From Streptomyces aureocirculatus (GTDB taxonomy: Bacteria > Actinomycetota > Actinomycetes > Streptomycetales > Streptomycetaceae), in assembly GCF_000720475.1 (NCBI RefSeq), contig NZ_JOAP01000082.1:1-16427 (forward strand): a stretch of 16,427 bases of DNA, written 5' to 3'. A program made the translations under genes and the position numbers. Positions 1 through 9,958 of the stretch are shown in pieces (position 1 is the first letter of the stretch; the number at the start of each line of letters is the position of its first letter). Below the pieces are notes generated by a model. The model did no database searches. It was not told the origin of the DNA and saw only the letters and a list, made by a program, of their open reading frames with translations.

Positions 1-1405
1 GTGCCTCGGTCCGGGGGCGGGGCGGGAAGGGGGTGGCTGAGGACTTGGGCGGTGTCGCGTCGGCCTCGGGGCGGGTCGCGTCCGCCTCGGGGCGGGTCGC
101 GTCCGCCGGGGACTGGGTTGCGTCCGCCGGGGACTGAGCGGCTTCCGCCTTGGGCCTGGGCGCCTCCGCCAGGGGCCGAGGTCCCTCTGCCTCGGGGCTA
201 GTCGCCTCCGCCAGGGACCGGGTTGCGTCCGCCGGGGGCTGGGCTACGTCCGCCTCCAGCCGGGTCGCCTCCACCGGGGGCTGAGCTACGTCCGCCTTGG
301 GCCTGGGTGCCTCCACCGGGGGCCTGGTCGCGTCCGCCTCGGGGCGGGTTGCGTCCGCCGGGGACTGGGCGGCTTCCGCCTCGGGCCTGGTCGCCTCCGC
401 CAGGGACCGGGTTGCGTCCGCCAAGGGCTGGGCTACGCCCGCCTCAGGCCTGGTCGCCTCCGCCGGGGGCTGGGCTACGTCCGCCGGGCGCCGGGTTGCG
501 TCCGCCGGGGGCCTGGTCGCGTCCGCCTCGGGACGGGTTGCGTCCGCCGGGAACTGGGCGGCTTCCGCCTCGGGCCTGGTCGCCTCCGCCAAGGACCGGG
601 CTGCGTCCGCCAAGGGCTGGGCTACGTCCGCCTCAGGCCTGGTCGCGTCCGCCGGGGGCTGGGCTACGCCCACCTCGGGCCTGGGCGCCTCCGGCAGGGA
701 CCGGGTCGCCTCCACCGGGGGCCGGGTCGCCTCTGCTGCGGGCTGGGGGCGGTCCGGAGCGGCCGGGGGCGGCGGGGTCGGGTCGGCTGCCGGGCGGGGC
801 GGGGTGCTCGGCCGGTGCGGCGAAGGCGTCTCCGCCGAGGGGCGGGAAGCCTCCCGGGACGGTGGTGGGGGCGGCGGAGTCCCTGCGGCCGTCGGGGGGC
901 GGGGTTCTGCGACCGGTGGGGCCGGGGGCTCCTGGGCTCGGGCCGAAGGTTCCGCCGCCACGCTCGGGGGTTCCGCCGCCACGCTCGGGGGCTCCTGGGC
1001 TCGGGCCGAAGGTTCCGGCGCCACGCCCGGGGGTTCCGGAGCCGGGGGCTCCGAAGCCGCCCCCCGGTCGGCCGGGGCATCGCCATCGCCCCGGCCACGG
1101 GGCCGGGCCACGGGGGTGGAAGGCGCCTCGTCCGCCTCGCCGTCCCGTTGCGGCGGAACCCCGTACGACGCGCTGGCGGGATCCGAACCCCCGCCCCCGG
1201 GAACGGCGTTCACGGCGCCCACCGTGCCCGCGGCCGAGGCGAAGCGGTCGTCCAGGGTGTCCGCCGCGGCCGTGGGGCCCGCGTCGCCCGCGGACTCGTC
1301 GTACAACTGGCCCCACCAGTCGTCCTCCTGGCCGGAGCGGTCGGACTGGCCGGGCCGGTCGGAACCGGTTCCGTGGCCGGTGGGCCTCTCCCCCTGCTGG
1401 CTCAT
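1..1405 (-). CDS. N-terminal part of a large Pro/Ala-rich disordered protein with heptad repeats (runs off left edge)
   Basis: The frame is open from an ATG at 1405 to the window edge, so about 468 residues are visible and the C-terminus is missing. The first 60 residues contain an acidic, aromatic patch (EDDWWGQLYDESAG) followed by DTLDDRF. Residues about 90-223 are Pro/Ala/Ser/Gly-rich with short internal duplications (EPPSVAA, EPSARAQ). Residues 224-454 are 33 heptads of the type A-D/E-A-T-R-P-x. No membrane segment or signal peptide is visible. No Shine-Dalgarno is evident; a weak -10-like GACAAT lies 6 bases before the ATG. From memory, the DDWWGQLYD-type N-terminus followed by a Pro-rich linker occurs in Streptomyces proteins ending in a PP2C-like phosphatase domain, but that domain would lie outside the window and I cannot confirm it. 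The strand choice rests on the sensible start, the motif-bearing N-terminus and the in-phase repeats. Other frames here are open only because the DNA is GC-rich and repetitive. Confidence 0.6.
   Translation of the reverse strand, partial: MSQQGERPTGHGTGSDRPGQSDRSGQEDDWWGQLYDESAGDAGPTAAADTLDDRFASAAGTVGAVNAVPGGGGSDPASASYGVPPQRDGEADEAPSTPVARPRGRGDGDAPADRGAASEPPAPEPPGVAPEPSARAQEPPSVAAEPPSVAAEPSARAQEPPAPPVAEPRPPTAAGTPPPPPPSREASRPSAETPSPHRPSTPPRPAADPTPPPPAAPDRPQPAAEATRPPVEATRSLPEAPRPEVGVAQPPADATRPEADVAQPLADAARSLAEATRPEAEAAQFPADATRPEADATRPPADATRRPADVAQPPAEATRPEAGVAQPLADATRSLAEATRPEAEAAQSPADATRPEADATRPPVEAPRPKADVAQPPVEATRLEADVAQPPADATRSLAEATSPEAEGPRPLAEAPRPKAEAAQSPADATQSPADATRPEADATRPEADATPPKSSATPFPPRPRTEA
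44..736 (-). repeat. 33 tandem 21-bp units encoding heptapeptides
   Basis: Read on the minus strand in the frame of the ATG at 1405, this segment is 33 consecutive heptads without a single indel. Examples are ADATRPE, ADVAQPP, AEATRPE and AEAAQSP. Position 2 is nearly always Asp or Glu, position 5 Arg or Gln, and position 6 Pro, Ser or Leu. A higher-order period of nine heptads (189 bp) is visible: the block starting near 369 recurs near 558 with few changes. Proline in most units argues against a coiled coil and for an extended, regularly charged linker. Confidence 0.85.
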
Positions 1406-1479
1406 GCCCCCATTGTCCACGGCACAGCCCGTACGAAAACGGTGCATCCGGAAATTCACGGCGGAGCGGGGGCGGGTGA

Positions 1480-1523
1480 CGCGCCGGGCGGTCCCACCCC
1501 CCACGGGAGGACCGCCCGGCGCG
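1480..1523. promoter_or_regulatory. Perfect 15-bp inverted repeat in the divergent gap
   Basis: The arms at 1480-1494 (CGCGCCGGGCGGTCC) and 1509-1523 are perfect reverse complements separated by 14 bases. The element lies in the 267-bp gap between the divergent starts at 1405 and 1673, where a terminator for either annotated gene is not expected. Neither side has a T-run. It could be an operator, a leader hairpin for the regulator at 1673, or the end of an unrecognised short transcript. A second, weaker hairpin (ACGGCG, 6-base loop, CGCCGT, 1567-1584, followed shortly by CTCTTTT) lies on the regulator side. Confidence 0.6.
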
Positions 1524-1672
1524 GGGACACCTTGGCAGACCGCCGGGTCCAGCGGGGATGATGCTCACGGCGGGTTTACGCCGTGGCTCTTTTCCGCCAC
1601 CGGCGAGCGAACGCGCCACGACGATCGGGAGGCCGCACCCACGGGAGGGCCATCGGGGAGGGACGGCTGCGC

Positions 1673-2689
1673 ATGCTGGCAGCGATAGGTCTGGACGAGA
1701 CACACGAGGCGGCGTACCGAGCACTGGTGTCGGTGGGCGCGGCCGACGTGCCCGACCTGGCGCGCCGTCTCACCCTGGGCGAGCCGGACACCGAGCGCGC
1801 GCTGCGCCGCCTGGAGCAGCACGGCCTGGCCGCGCAGGCCTCGGGGCGGGCGGGACGCTGGGTGGCGGCGCCCCCCGGAGTGGCGCTCGGGGCGCTGCTC
1901 ACCCAGCACCGGCACGAGCTGGAGAAGGCGGAGCTCGCGGCGACCCTCCTCGCGGAGGAGTACCGGGCCCGGGCGGCCGAGCCCGCCGTGCACGACCTGG
2001 TCGAGGTGGTGACCGGCGGTGCCGCGGTCGCCCAGCGCTTCCTGCAGTTGCAGCTCGGCGCGAGCCGTGAGGTGTGCGCCCTGGTGACGGGCAGACCGGT
2101 CGCGGTCACGGGCGTGGAGAACGACGCGGAGGAGCGGGCCGCGAGCCGGGGCGTGCGCTACCGCGTCGTCATCGAGCGCGAGGTGCTCACCGCGCCCACC
2201 GGCCTCGTCGAGGTGTCGGCGGCGATGCGGCGCGATGAGCAGATCCGGGTCGCCGACCGCGTACCGACCAAGCTGGTGGTCGCGGACGGCACCCTGGCGA
2301 TGGTGCCGCTGACGTCGCGTACCGCGGAACCCGCGGCGCTCGTGGTGCACGCGAGCGGCCTGCTGGAATCCCTGACGGGCCTGTTCGAGGCGGTGTGGCG
2401 CACCGCCCTTCCGCTGCGCATCGGCGAGGGCGACACGGTGCGCGAGAGCGACGCCGAAGGACCGGACGGCACGGATCTGGAGGTGCTTTCGCTGCTGCTC
2501 GCCGGTATGACCGACGCGAGCGTCGCGAAACAGCTCGACCTGGGCCTGCGTACCGTACAGCGCCGTGTGAAGCGGCTGATGGAGCTGGCCGGTGTGACGA
2601 CGCGGCTCCAGCTCGGCTGGCACGCCTACGACCGGGGCTGGGTGGCGCGTGAGGCGGCCGGCGCGGGGCCCGGCGCCGTGGCCCCGTGA
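1673..2689 (+). CDS. Transcriptional regulator with N-terminal TrmB-like and C-terminal LuxR-type HTH
   Basis: The protein is 338 residues long and presumably a cytoplasmic DNA-binding regulator. Residues about 1-65 resemble a TrmB-type winged helix: MLAAIGLDE start, DVPDLARRL, then ERALRRLEQHGLAAQ. The middle 200 residues resemble the effector-like region of Streptomyces 'helix-turn-helix/LuxR' proteins of this build. The C-terminus (about 270-325) is a LuxR-like HTH with LEVLSLLLAGMTDASVAKQL and TVQRRVKRLMELAGV. I chose the ATG at 1673 because a GGGGAGGGA ribosome site lies about 9 bases upstream and the TrmB fold begins there; the frame is open further upstream to 1583, but that extension is Arg-rich and unconvincing. 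The ligand and target are unknown. The gene is divergent from the repeat protein, so that gene is one candidate target. Confidence 0.85.
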   Translation: MLAAIGLDETHEAAYRALVSVGAADVPDLARRLTLGEPDTERALRRLEQHGLAAQASGRAGRWVAAPPGVALGALLTQHRHELEKAELAATLLAEEYRARAAEPAVHDLVEVVTGGAAVAQRFLQLQLGASREVCALVTGRPVAVTGVENDAEERAASRGVRYRVVIEREVLTAPTGLVEVSAAMRRDEQIRVADRVPTKLVVADGTLAMVPLTSRTAEPAALVVHASGLLESLTGLFEAVWRTALPLRIGEGDTVRESDAEGPDGTDLEVLSLLLAGMTDASVAKQLDLGLRTVQRRVKRLMELAGVTTRLQLGWHAYDRGWVAREAAGAGPGAVAP

Positions 2690-2745
2690 CGTCGCCGAGC
2701 TGACGCCGACCTGCGGTTCCGTACCCGCTCCTGCACTCTGAACAG

Positions 2746-3237
2746 ATGGGAGCGTGGGAACTCCTGCTGGTCGGCGTGGTCATGTCGCTCGGCCTGTGCG
2801 GAGTGCTTGTGCCCGGAGTGCCGGGGTCCTGGCTCGTGTGGGCCGGGGTGCTCTGGTGGGCGCTCCAGGACCCGAACGGGCTCGCCTGGGGGGTCCTGGT
2901 GGGCGCGACGCTGGTGCTGCTGCTGTCCCAGGCCGTGCGCTGGCAGTTGCCGCCGCGGCGCCTGCGGGAGTCCGGGGCGACCCACCGCATGGCCGTCTTC
3001 GCGGGCGGCGGTGCGCTGCTCGGGTTCTGCCTGGTGCCGGTGCTCGGCGCGCTGCCGGGGTTCGTGGGCGGGCTCTACCTGTCCGAGCGGGTACGGCTCG
3101 GGGGGCGCGGCGAGGCCATGACGGCGGTGCGGACGGCGCTGCGGGCCGGAGGCTGGAACGTGTTCGCGGAACTGTTCGCGTGCCTGCTGATCGTGGGGGC
3201 GTGGGTGGGGGCAGTGGTGGTCGGGGGCGGTGGGTGA
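2746..3237 (+). CDS. DUF456 family small membrane protein
   Basis: The product is a 163-residue integral membrane protein matching the DUF456 family; its function is unknown. Hydrophobic segments lie at about 4-26, 29-45 and 47-62, then 84-108, and 145-160 at the C-terminus. The Gly-rich signatures are typical: GVLVPGVPGSW near the N-terminus and LGALPGFVGGLYLSE in the middle. The family normally runs about 160 residues, so this copy looks complete. It starts 56 bases after the regulator's stop on the same strand and could be co-transcribed with it. There is no Shine-Dalgarno before the ATG. A CACTCT hexamer 6 bases upstream only partly fits a -10 box, so a leaderless start is possible but weak. 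Confidence 0.85.
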   Translation: MGAWELLLVGVVMSLGLCGVLVPGVPGSWLVWAGVLWWALQDPNGLAWGVLVGATLVLLLSQAVRWQLPPRRLRESGATHRMAVFAGGGALLGFCLVPVLGALPGFVGGLYLSERVRLGGRGEAMTAVRTALRAGGWNVFAELFACLLIVGAWVGAVVVGGGG

Positions 3238-3343
3238 GGGGCCGGGTGCCGGTGCTGTCCGGGGCGGCGGGTGAGGTGCCGGTGGTCGGAGGCGGCCGGT
3301 GTGGGGGGTGCGTACGGTGAGCTGCGCGTGCCAGCCTCGGCCC

Positions 3344-3730
3344 ATGACCGAATTCAGCGCGGCCGAGCGCGCGTACCTCACGTCCCGGCGTCTGGGCAGG
3401 CTCGCCACCGTCGACCCGCACGGACAGCCGCAGGCCAACCCCGTGGGCTTCCACCCGCAGGACGACGGCACCATCCTCATCGGCGGACAGGCGATGGGCA
3501 CCACGAAGAAGTGGCGGAACCTGCTGGCCAACCCGAAGGTCGCGCTGGTCGTCGACGACATCGTGAGCGAGCGGCCGTGGCGGGTGCGCGGCGTGGACAT
3601 CCGCGGCGAAGCCGAACTGCTCACCGGGCCGCACGAGTTGGGCCCGCACTTCAGCGAGGAAATCATCCGCATCCATCCGCGGCGCATCCACAGTTGGGGT
3701 CTTGAGGGTCCCGGAGCGGGCGGGGTGTGA
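3344..3730 (+). CDS. PPOX-class F420-dependent oxidoreductase-like protein
   Basis: The 128-residue split-barrel protein resembles the PPOX-class flavin/deazaflavin family, specifically the short F420-dependent type common in actinobacteria. Such proteins bind F420 or a flavin and reduce small substrates in the cytoplasm; the substrate here is unknown. Family features are FSAAERAYLTSRRLGRLATV at the start, then GQPQANPVGF, the cofactor-contact region GTTKKWRNL (about 50-58), VALVVDD, and the C-terminal IHPRRIHSWGLE. I start at the ATG at 3344 because the family begins there; a 15-residue upstream extension to 3299 is not family-like. No strong ribosome site is visible; a TACGGT hexamer near 3314 might be a -10 box. 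The gene is convergent with the Ada-like gene. Confidence 0.85.
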   Translation: MTEFSAAERAYLTSRRLGRLATVDPHGQPQANPVGFHPQDDGTILIGGQAMGTTKKWRNLLANPKVALVVDDIVSERPWRVRGVDIRGEAELLTGPHELGPHFSEEIIRIHPRRIHSWGLEGPGAGGV

Positions 3731-3798
3731 GACGCGGACGGGACGGCGTTGACACCGACCGCCAGAGGGCATGGGTGACGGCACCGCCTGTCCGGCGC

Positions 3799-3850
3799 GC
3801 GACGACAGCCCGTGCGGCGTGCGACGACAGCCCGTGCGGCGTTTGAGGAC
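3799..3850. repeat. Tandem 22-bp duplication within a Streptomyces-type intergenic repeat
   Basis: Two identical, abutting 22-bp units (3799-3820 and 3821-3842, core GACGACAGCCCGTGCGGCG) run into TTGAGGACGAG. The end motif matches an intergenic sequence I know from many Streptomyces genomes. A short GCCGC/GCGGC hairpin follows at about 3854. The element fills the 152-bp gap between two converging genes, where it may act as a bidirectional transcription end. Confidence 0.7.
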
Positions 3851-3882
3851 GAGCCGCGGAGCGGCGAAGAGGGGGTGGCGGC

Positions 3883-5280
3883 TCACGCCGAGAGCAGCGG
3901 CGACTCGACCACCGAAAGGCCCCGCGGCGCACCCCGAAGGTGCCGCAGAGCGTACGACCGCCAGGGCCGCCACTCGTCGGACGACTCCTCACCGGGGACG
4001 GCGACGTCCGGGTCCCCGAGGGCCCGCATCCGGATGAGCGCGGCCACCGGCGCATTCACCCCGGGCACCGCCAGGAGATGCCGCTCCGCGTCCTCGCGGT
4101 CGGCCCCCGCGTCCAGGCGCACGGCGCCGTCCGCGAGGGCGGCGGCCAGCGGCACCCGCCCGGCGAGGGCCTCGGGGGCGGGGAAGACATGGGTGAGGGT
4201 GCCGCACGGCGAGGGCAGCGGCGTGCCGAACTCGACGGCGAGGCGGCGGGCAGCCGCGGGCCCGACGGCCGCCCGCACCGCGAACTCCTCCGGGTCGGCG
4301 GCGCCCGGTGAGCGCAGCCCTGGGCGGGCCAGGACGAGCGGGGCGAGGCCGGGGTCGGCGGCCAGGCGCTCGTCCACGGCGTACGGGTCGGCGTCCAGGT
4401 CGAAGAGTCCGCGCAGGCGCTGCACGGCGGTGGTCAGGTCGCGCAGGTCGCTCAGGTGCAGTTGGGCGTCGAGCCACCCGCAGCGGTGGGTGTCGCCGCC
4501 CCGGCGCGGATCGCGTTCCTCGACGGCGACGATCCCGCAGGCGTACGGCAGTCGCAGCGTGCGCCGGTAGGTGCGGGCGCCGCGCTCGCCGGTGACGTCC
4601 TCCACGCCGGGCAGGGCCTCCTCGGCGAGCAGGTCGAAGACGGCGGCGGCCTGGTAGGGGCCGCGGTAGGCGAGGCGCAGCGGGATGCCCGCGGCGGGGG
4701 TGGAGCGGCCGCCGCCCCGCTTGGGTGCGGCGGCGCGCAGTCCGGTGGGTGTCAGCGCGTACACGGCCCGGATGGTGTCGTTGAACTGCCGTACGCTGGC
4801 GAACCCGGCGGCGAAGGCGATCTCCGTGACCGGCAGGTCGGTGGTCTGGAGCAGCACGCGGGCGGTGTGGGCGCGCTGCGCGCGGGCGAGGGCGACGGGG
4901 CCCGCGCCGAGTTCGGCGGTGAGCTGGCGCTGGACCTGGCGGGCGCTGTAGCCGAGACGGACGGCGAGGCCGCCGACGCCTTCGCGGTCGACGACGCCGT
5001 CCCCGATCATGCGCATGGCGCGGCCCACGACGTCCGCGCGGACGTTCCAGTCGGCGGAGCCCGGCACGGCGTCGGGGCGGCAGCGGCGGCAGGCGCGGAA
5101 GCCGTTGCTCTGGGCGGCCGCGGCCGTCGGGTAGAAGCGGACGTTCTGGCGCTTGGGGGTGACGGCCGGGCAGCTCGGCCGGCAGTAGATGCCGGTCGTC
5201 GCGACGGCGAAGAAGAACTCGCCGTCGAAACGGGCGTCGCGGCTGCGCACGGCCTCGTACCTGGTGTCCTGGTCACTCAC
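3883..5280 (-). CDS. Ada-type methyl-sensor / AraC HTH fused to an eroded AlkA glycosylase domain
   Basis: The 465-residue protein has three parts. Residues about 8-75 are an Ada zinc domain with C33, C37, C64 and C67 (GIYCRPSCPA, FRACRRC); in Ada the first of these Cys accepts methyl groups from DNA phosphotriesters. Residues about 85-185 are an AraC HTH (VGGLAVRLGYSARQVQRQL, ITEIAFAAGF-type second helix). Residues about 198-465 follow the AlkA plan: a good N-terminal AlkA subdomain, FDLDADP, then a degenerate HhH-GPD core. The GQQVS-like motif is replaced by VGPAAAR. The HhH loop reads PGVNAPVAAL instead of PGIGPWTA. The segment that should carry the catalytic Asp is cut to PGEESSDEWRPW (about 429-440). 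I infer a damage-sensing regulator with little or no glycosylase activity. It starts with GTG at 5280 and no clear ribosome site. It lies 86 bases after rsgA on the same strand. Confidence 0.88.
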   Translation of the reverse strand: MSDQDTRYEAVRSRDARFDGEFFFAVATTGIYCRPSCPAVTPKRQNVRFYPTAAAAQSNGFRACRRCRPDAVPGSADWNVRADVVGRAMRMIGDGVVDREGVGGLAVRLGYSARQVQRQLTAELGAGPVALARAQRAHTARVLLQTTDLPVTEIAFAAGFASVRQFNDTIRAVYALTPTGLRAAAPKRGGGRSTPAAGIPLRLAYRGPYQAAAVFDLLAEEALPGVEDVTGERGARTYRRTLRLPYACGIVAVEERDPRRGGDTHRCGWLDAQLHLSDLRDLTTAVQRLRGLFDLDADPYAVDERLAADPGLAPLVLARPGLRSPGAADPEEFAVRAAVGPAAARRLAVEFGTPLPSPCGTLTHVFPAPEALAGRVPLAAALADGAVRLDAGADREDAERHLLAVPGVNAPVAALIRMRALGDPDVAVPGEESSDEWRPWRSYALRHLRGAPRGLSVVESPLLSA

Positions 5281-5296
5281 GCGTCCAGTGTGAGGT

Positions 5297-5313
5297 GCCC
5301 CGGGCGCCGGGGC
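5297..5313 (-). promoter_or_regulatory. Hairpin (7-bp stem, 3-base loop) just upstream of the Ada-like start
   Basis: GCCCCGG at 5297-5303 and CCGGGGC at 5307-5313 are perfect complements around a GCG loop. The element is 54 bases past the rsgA stop and 16 bases before the GTG of the Ada-like gene, so it could end rsgA transcription or fold in the Ada leader. A second dyad, GGACG-N7-CGTCC at 5325-5341, lies just upstream. No T-run is present. Confidence 0.4.
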
Positions 5314-5366
5314 CAGCGGAAATCGGACGTCACGTTCGTCCCCACCGCCCCGGCGCCGCGCGGCGG

Positions 5367-6491
5367 TCAGCGCACCCGGCCCCGCTTGGCCGCCATGGCC
5401 GCCTTGCCCTCGGCGCCGCGCCGCTTGTACTCGCGGCGCAGGTCGGCGCGGACGCGGGCGTCGGTCTTGGCGACGATGCGCTGGTTCTCGCGCATCAGCT
5501 TGCGGTAGCTGTCGAGGCGGCGCTCCGGCAGGGTGCCGTCGTCGAGGGCGGCGAGGACGGCGCAGCCCGGCTCCGCGACGTGCGCGCAGTCCTGGAAGCG
5601 GCAGCCTTCGCCGAGTTCCTCGATCTCGGCGAAGACCTGCCCGACGCCCGTGCCCGCGTCATAGAGGCCGACGCCGCGCAGGCCGGGCGTGTCGATGAGG
5701 ACTCCGCCGCCCGGAAGGACCAGGAGGTTTCGGGTCGTGGTGGTGTGCCGGCCCTTGCCGTCGACGTCACGGATGGCCCGCACGTCCATGATGTCGGCGC
5801 CCGCGAGCGCGTTGGCGAGGGTCGACTTGCCCGCGCCCGACTGGCCGAGCAGTACCGACGTACCGCCGGAGACGACGGCGGCGAGCACGTCGACGCCCTC
5901 TCCGGTGGCGGCGCTGACGGGCAGCACCTGTACGCCGGGCGCGCTCGTCTCCACGTCCTCGACGAGGTACGACAGGGCGGTGGCGTCCGGCACGAGGTCG
6001 GCCTTGGTGAGGACGACGACGGGCTGGGCGCCGGATTCCCAGCCGAGCGCGAGGAACCGCTCGACGCGGCCGAGGTCGAGCTCGGCCGCCAGGGACACCG
6101 CGATCACGGCGTGGTCGACGTTGGCCGCGAGGATCTGCCCCTCGGATCGCTTGGAGGAGGTGGAGCGCACGAACGACGTGCGCCGCGGCAGATAGTCCCG
6201 CACATAGCGCGGGTCGCCGCCGGGCGCGTCCACGGCCGCCCAGTCACCGGTGCAGATGACCCTGAGCGGGTCGTGCGGTGTGACGTACGTGGTGTCGGCG
6301 CGGACGATGCCTTCCTCGGTGACGACGAGGTCGCAGCTACCGCGGTCGACGCGGACGACCCGCCCGGGCAGCAGTCCACGCTCCGCGTACGGGGCGAAGG
6401 CGGCGGCCCACTCCTCGTCCCAGCCGTAGCGGGCGAGGGCGGAAAACTGGGACTCAGAGGAAGCGGACTGAGAAGAAGCGGAGGAGGTCAA
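5367..6491 (-). CDS. rsgA: Ribosome small-subunit-dependent GTPase A (circularly permuted)
   Basis: RsgA binds the late 30S subunit near the decoding site and uses GTP hydrolysis to promote its maturation in the cytoplasm. From a TTG start at 6491 the product is 374 residues, normal for the family. An OB-fold comes first (RVVRVDRGSCDLVV, about 45-60). The circularly permuted G motifs follow: TKAD (G4) before the P-loop GQSGAGKST (Lys222), and then DTPG (G3). The C-terminal zinc site is C297, C302, H304 and C310. The TTG is favoured because GAAGGG lies 6 bases upstream and the homologous region (FSALARYGWDEEWAAAF) begins soon after. The frame stays open to an ATG at 6737, but that part is not family-like and overlaps the possible sORF. 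The usual alternative G1-G4 order rules out a simple Era/YqeH assignment. It lies upstream of the Ada-like gene. Confidence 0.93.
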   Translation of the reverse strand: MTSSASSQSASSESQFSALARYGWDEEWAAAFAPYAERGLLPGRVVRVDRGSCDLVVTEEGIVRADTTYVTPHDPLRVICTGDWAAVDAPGGDPRYVRDYLPRRTSFVRSTSSKRSEGQILAANVDHAVIAVSLAAELDLGRVERFLALGWESGAQPVVVLTKADLVPDATALSYLVEDVETSAPGVQVLPVSAATGEGVDVLAAVVSGGTSVLLGQSGAGKSTLANALAGADIMDVRAIRDVDGKGRHTTTTRNLLVLPGGGVLIDTPGLRGVGLYDAGTGVGQVFAEIEELGEGCRFQDCAHVAEPGCAVLAALDDGTLPERRLDSYRKLMRENQRIVAKTDARVRADLRREYKRRGAEGKAAMAAKRGRVR

Positions 6492-6496
6492 GGGGA

Positions 6497-6510
6497 ACCC
6501 TTCAAAGGGT
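6497..6510 (-). promoter_or_regulatory. Palindrome containing the rsgA ribosome-binding site
   Basis: ACCCTT-CA-AAGGGT on plus (AAGGGT on the transcript) is a perfect inverted repeat with 6-base arms, and its downstream arm is the GAAGGG Shine-Dalgarno of rsgA. If folded, it would hide the ribosome site from translation. The 2-base centre means the real hairpin would have at most 5 pairs, so stability is modest. Confidence 0.4.
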
Positions 6511-6562
6511 GGCCCCGGCCTGCGCGCCGGACGGGCGCGATGAACGCGATGAAGAGGAAAGG

Positions 6563-6634
6563 TCAGCCGGAGACCAAGGAGGTGAGGTGGATGAACGTCT
6601 GGATGCGGACAGCACCCTTCGCAACGACAGCCAT
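6563..6634 (-). CDS. Possible 23-residue leader ORF upstream of rsgA
   Basis: An ATG at 6634 begins a 23-codon frame (MAVVAKGAVRIQTFIHLTSL then VSG, stop TGA at 6563). A strong ribosome site, GGGAGGTG, ends 6 bases before the ATG, and codon third positions are mostly G/C. It lies 71 bases before the rsgA TTG on the same strand, downstream of a TACAGT -10-like box. I do not recognise the peptide. It could be a regulatory uORF or a small independent peptide. A competing plus-strand start at 6591 also has a good ribosome site, which lowers confidence. Confidence 0.4.
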   Translation of the reverse strand: MAVVAKGAVRIQTFIHLTSLVSG

Positions 6635-6670
6635 GAATCACACCTCCCGAAAATTCCGCTCGACCGGCCA

Positions 6671-6689
6671 CGGCGGTCGTGCACCGCCG
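6671..6689 (-). promoter_or_regulatory. Hairpin in the putative sORF-rsgA leader
   Basis: CGGCGGT (6671-6677) and ACCGCCG (6683-6689) form a perfect 7-bp stem with a 5-base loop. It sits between the candidate -10 box and the sORF ATG, so it would be in the 5' untranslated leader. Confidence 0.4.
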
Positions 6690-6702
6690 AGGAACGATCC
6701 GA

Positions 6703-6708
6703 ACTGTA
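6703..6708 (-). promoter_or_regulatory. Candidate -10 box for the sORF-rsgA transcript
   Basis: On minus this reads TACAGT, which fits the TAnnnT pattern of the main streptomycete sigma factor. A start about 7 bases downstream would give a leader of roughly 60 bases before the sORF. No convincing -35 hexamer is seen 17-18 bases upstream. Confidence 0.4.
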
Positions 6709-6750
6709 GCCCTCGCCTCCGCGGGCCCGCCACTCATTTATCCGAGGGCA

Positions 6751-9823
<3,073 letters not shown>

Positions 9824-9857
9824 GGGCGGGGCGAAGGGGCGGCGCGGACCACGGCCG

Positions 9858-9884
9858 CCGGGTCACGGACCCTTCCTGACCCGG
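9858..9884 (+). terminator. Likely transcription terminator after lacZ
   Basis: CCGGGTCA (9858-9865) and TGACCCGG (9877-9884) form a perfect 8-bp stem with an 11-base loop, starting 34 bases after the lacZ stop. There is no T-run, as is common in streptomycetes. Confidence 0.55.
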
Positions 9885-9905
9885 AGAAACACGGTGGTGG
9901 CCCCC

Positions 9906-9911
9906 TAGACT
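9906..9911 (+). promoter_or_regulatory. Candidate -10 box for the toroid-cupin pair
   Basis: TAGACT fits TAnnnT and lies 47 bases before the GTG at 9959, just after the lacZ terminator. No good -35 hexamer is present at the normal spacing, so this is tentative. Confidence 0.35.
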
Positions 9912-9958
9912 GGGAAGGACGACAACCCACGCGCCGCCCTGGGGGGAGGGAACATCCT

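Noticed and set aside
1..1561. Long plus-strand open frames rich in Pro/Arg or Gly/Ala over the heptad region
   Set aside because: They are open only because the DNA is GC-rich and repetitive; they have no family motif or credible ribosome site, and the minus frame has a sensible start and in-phase repeats.
6492..6737. Longer rsgA start at the ATG at 6737
   Set aside because: The extra 82 residues are Arg/Pro/His-rich with no match to the RsgA N-terminus, and the TTG at 6491 has a properly spaced ribosome site.
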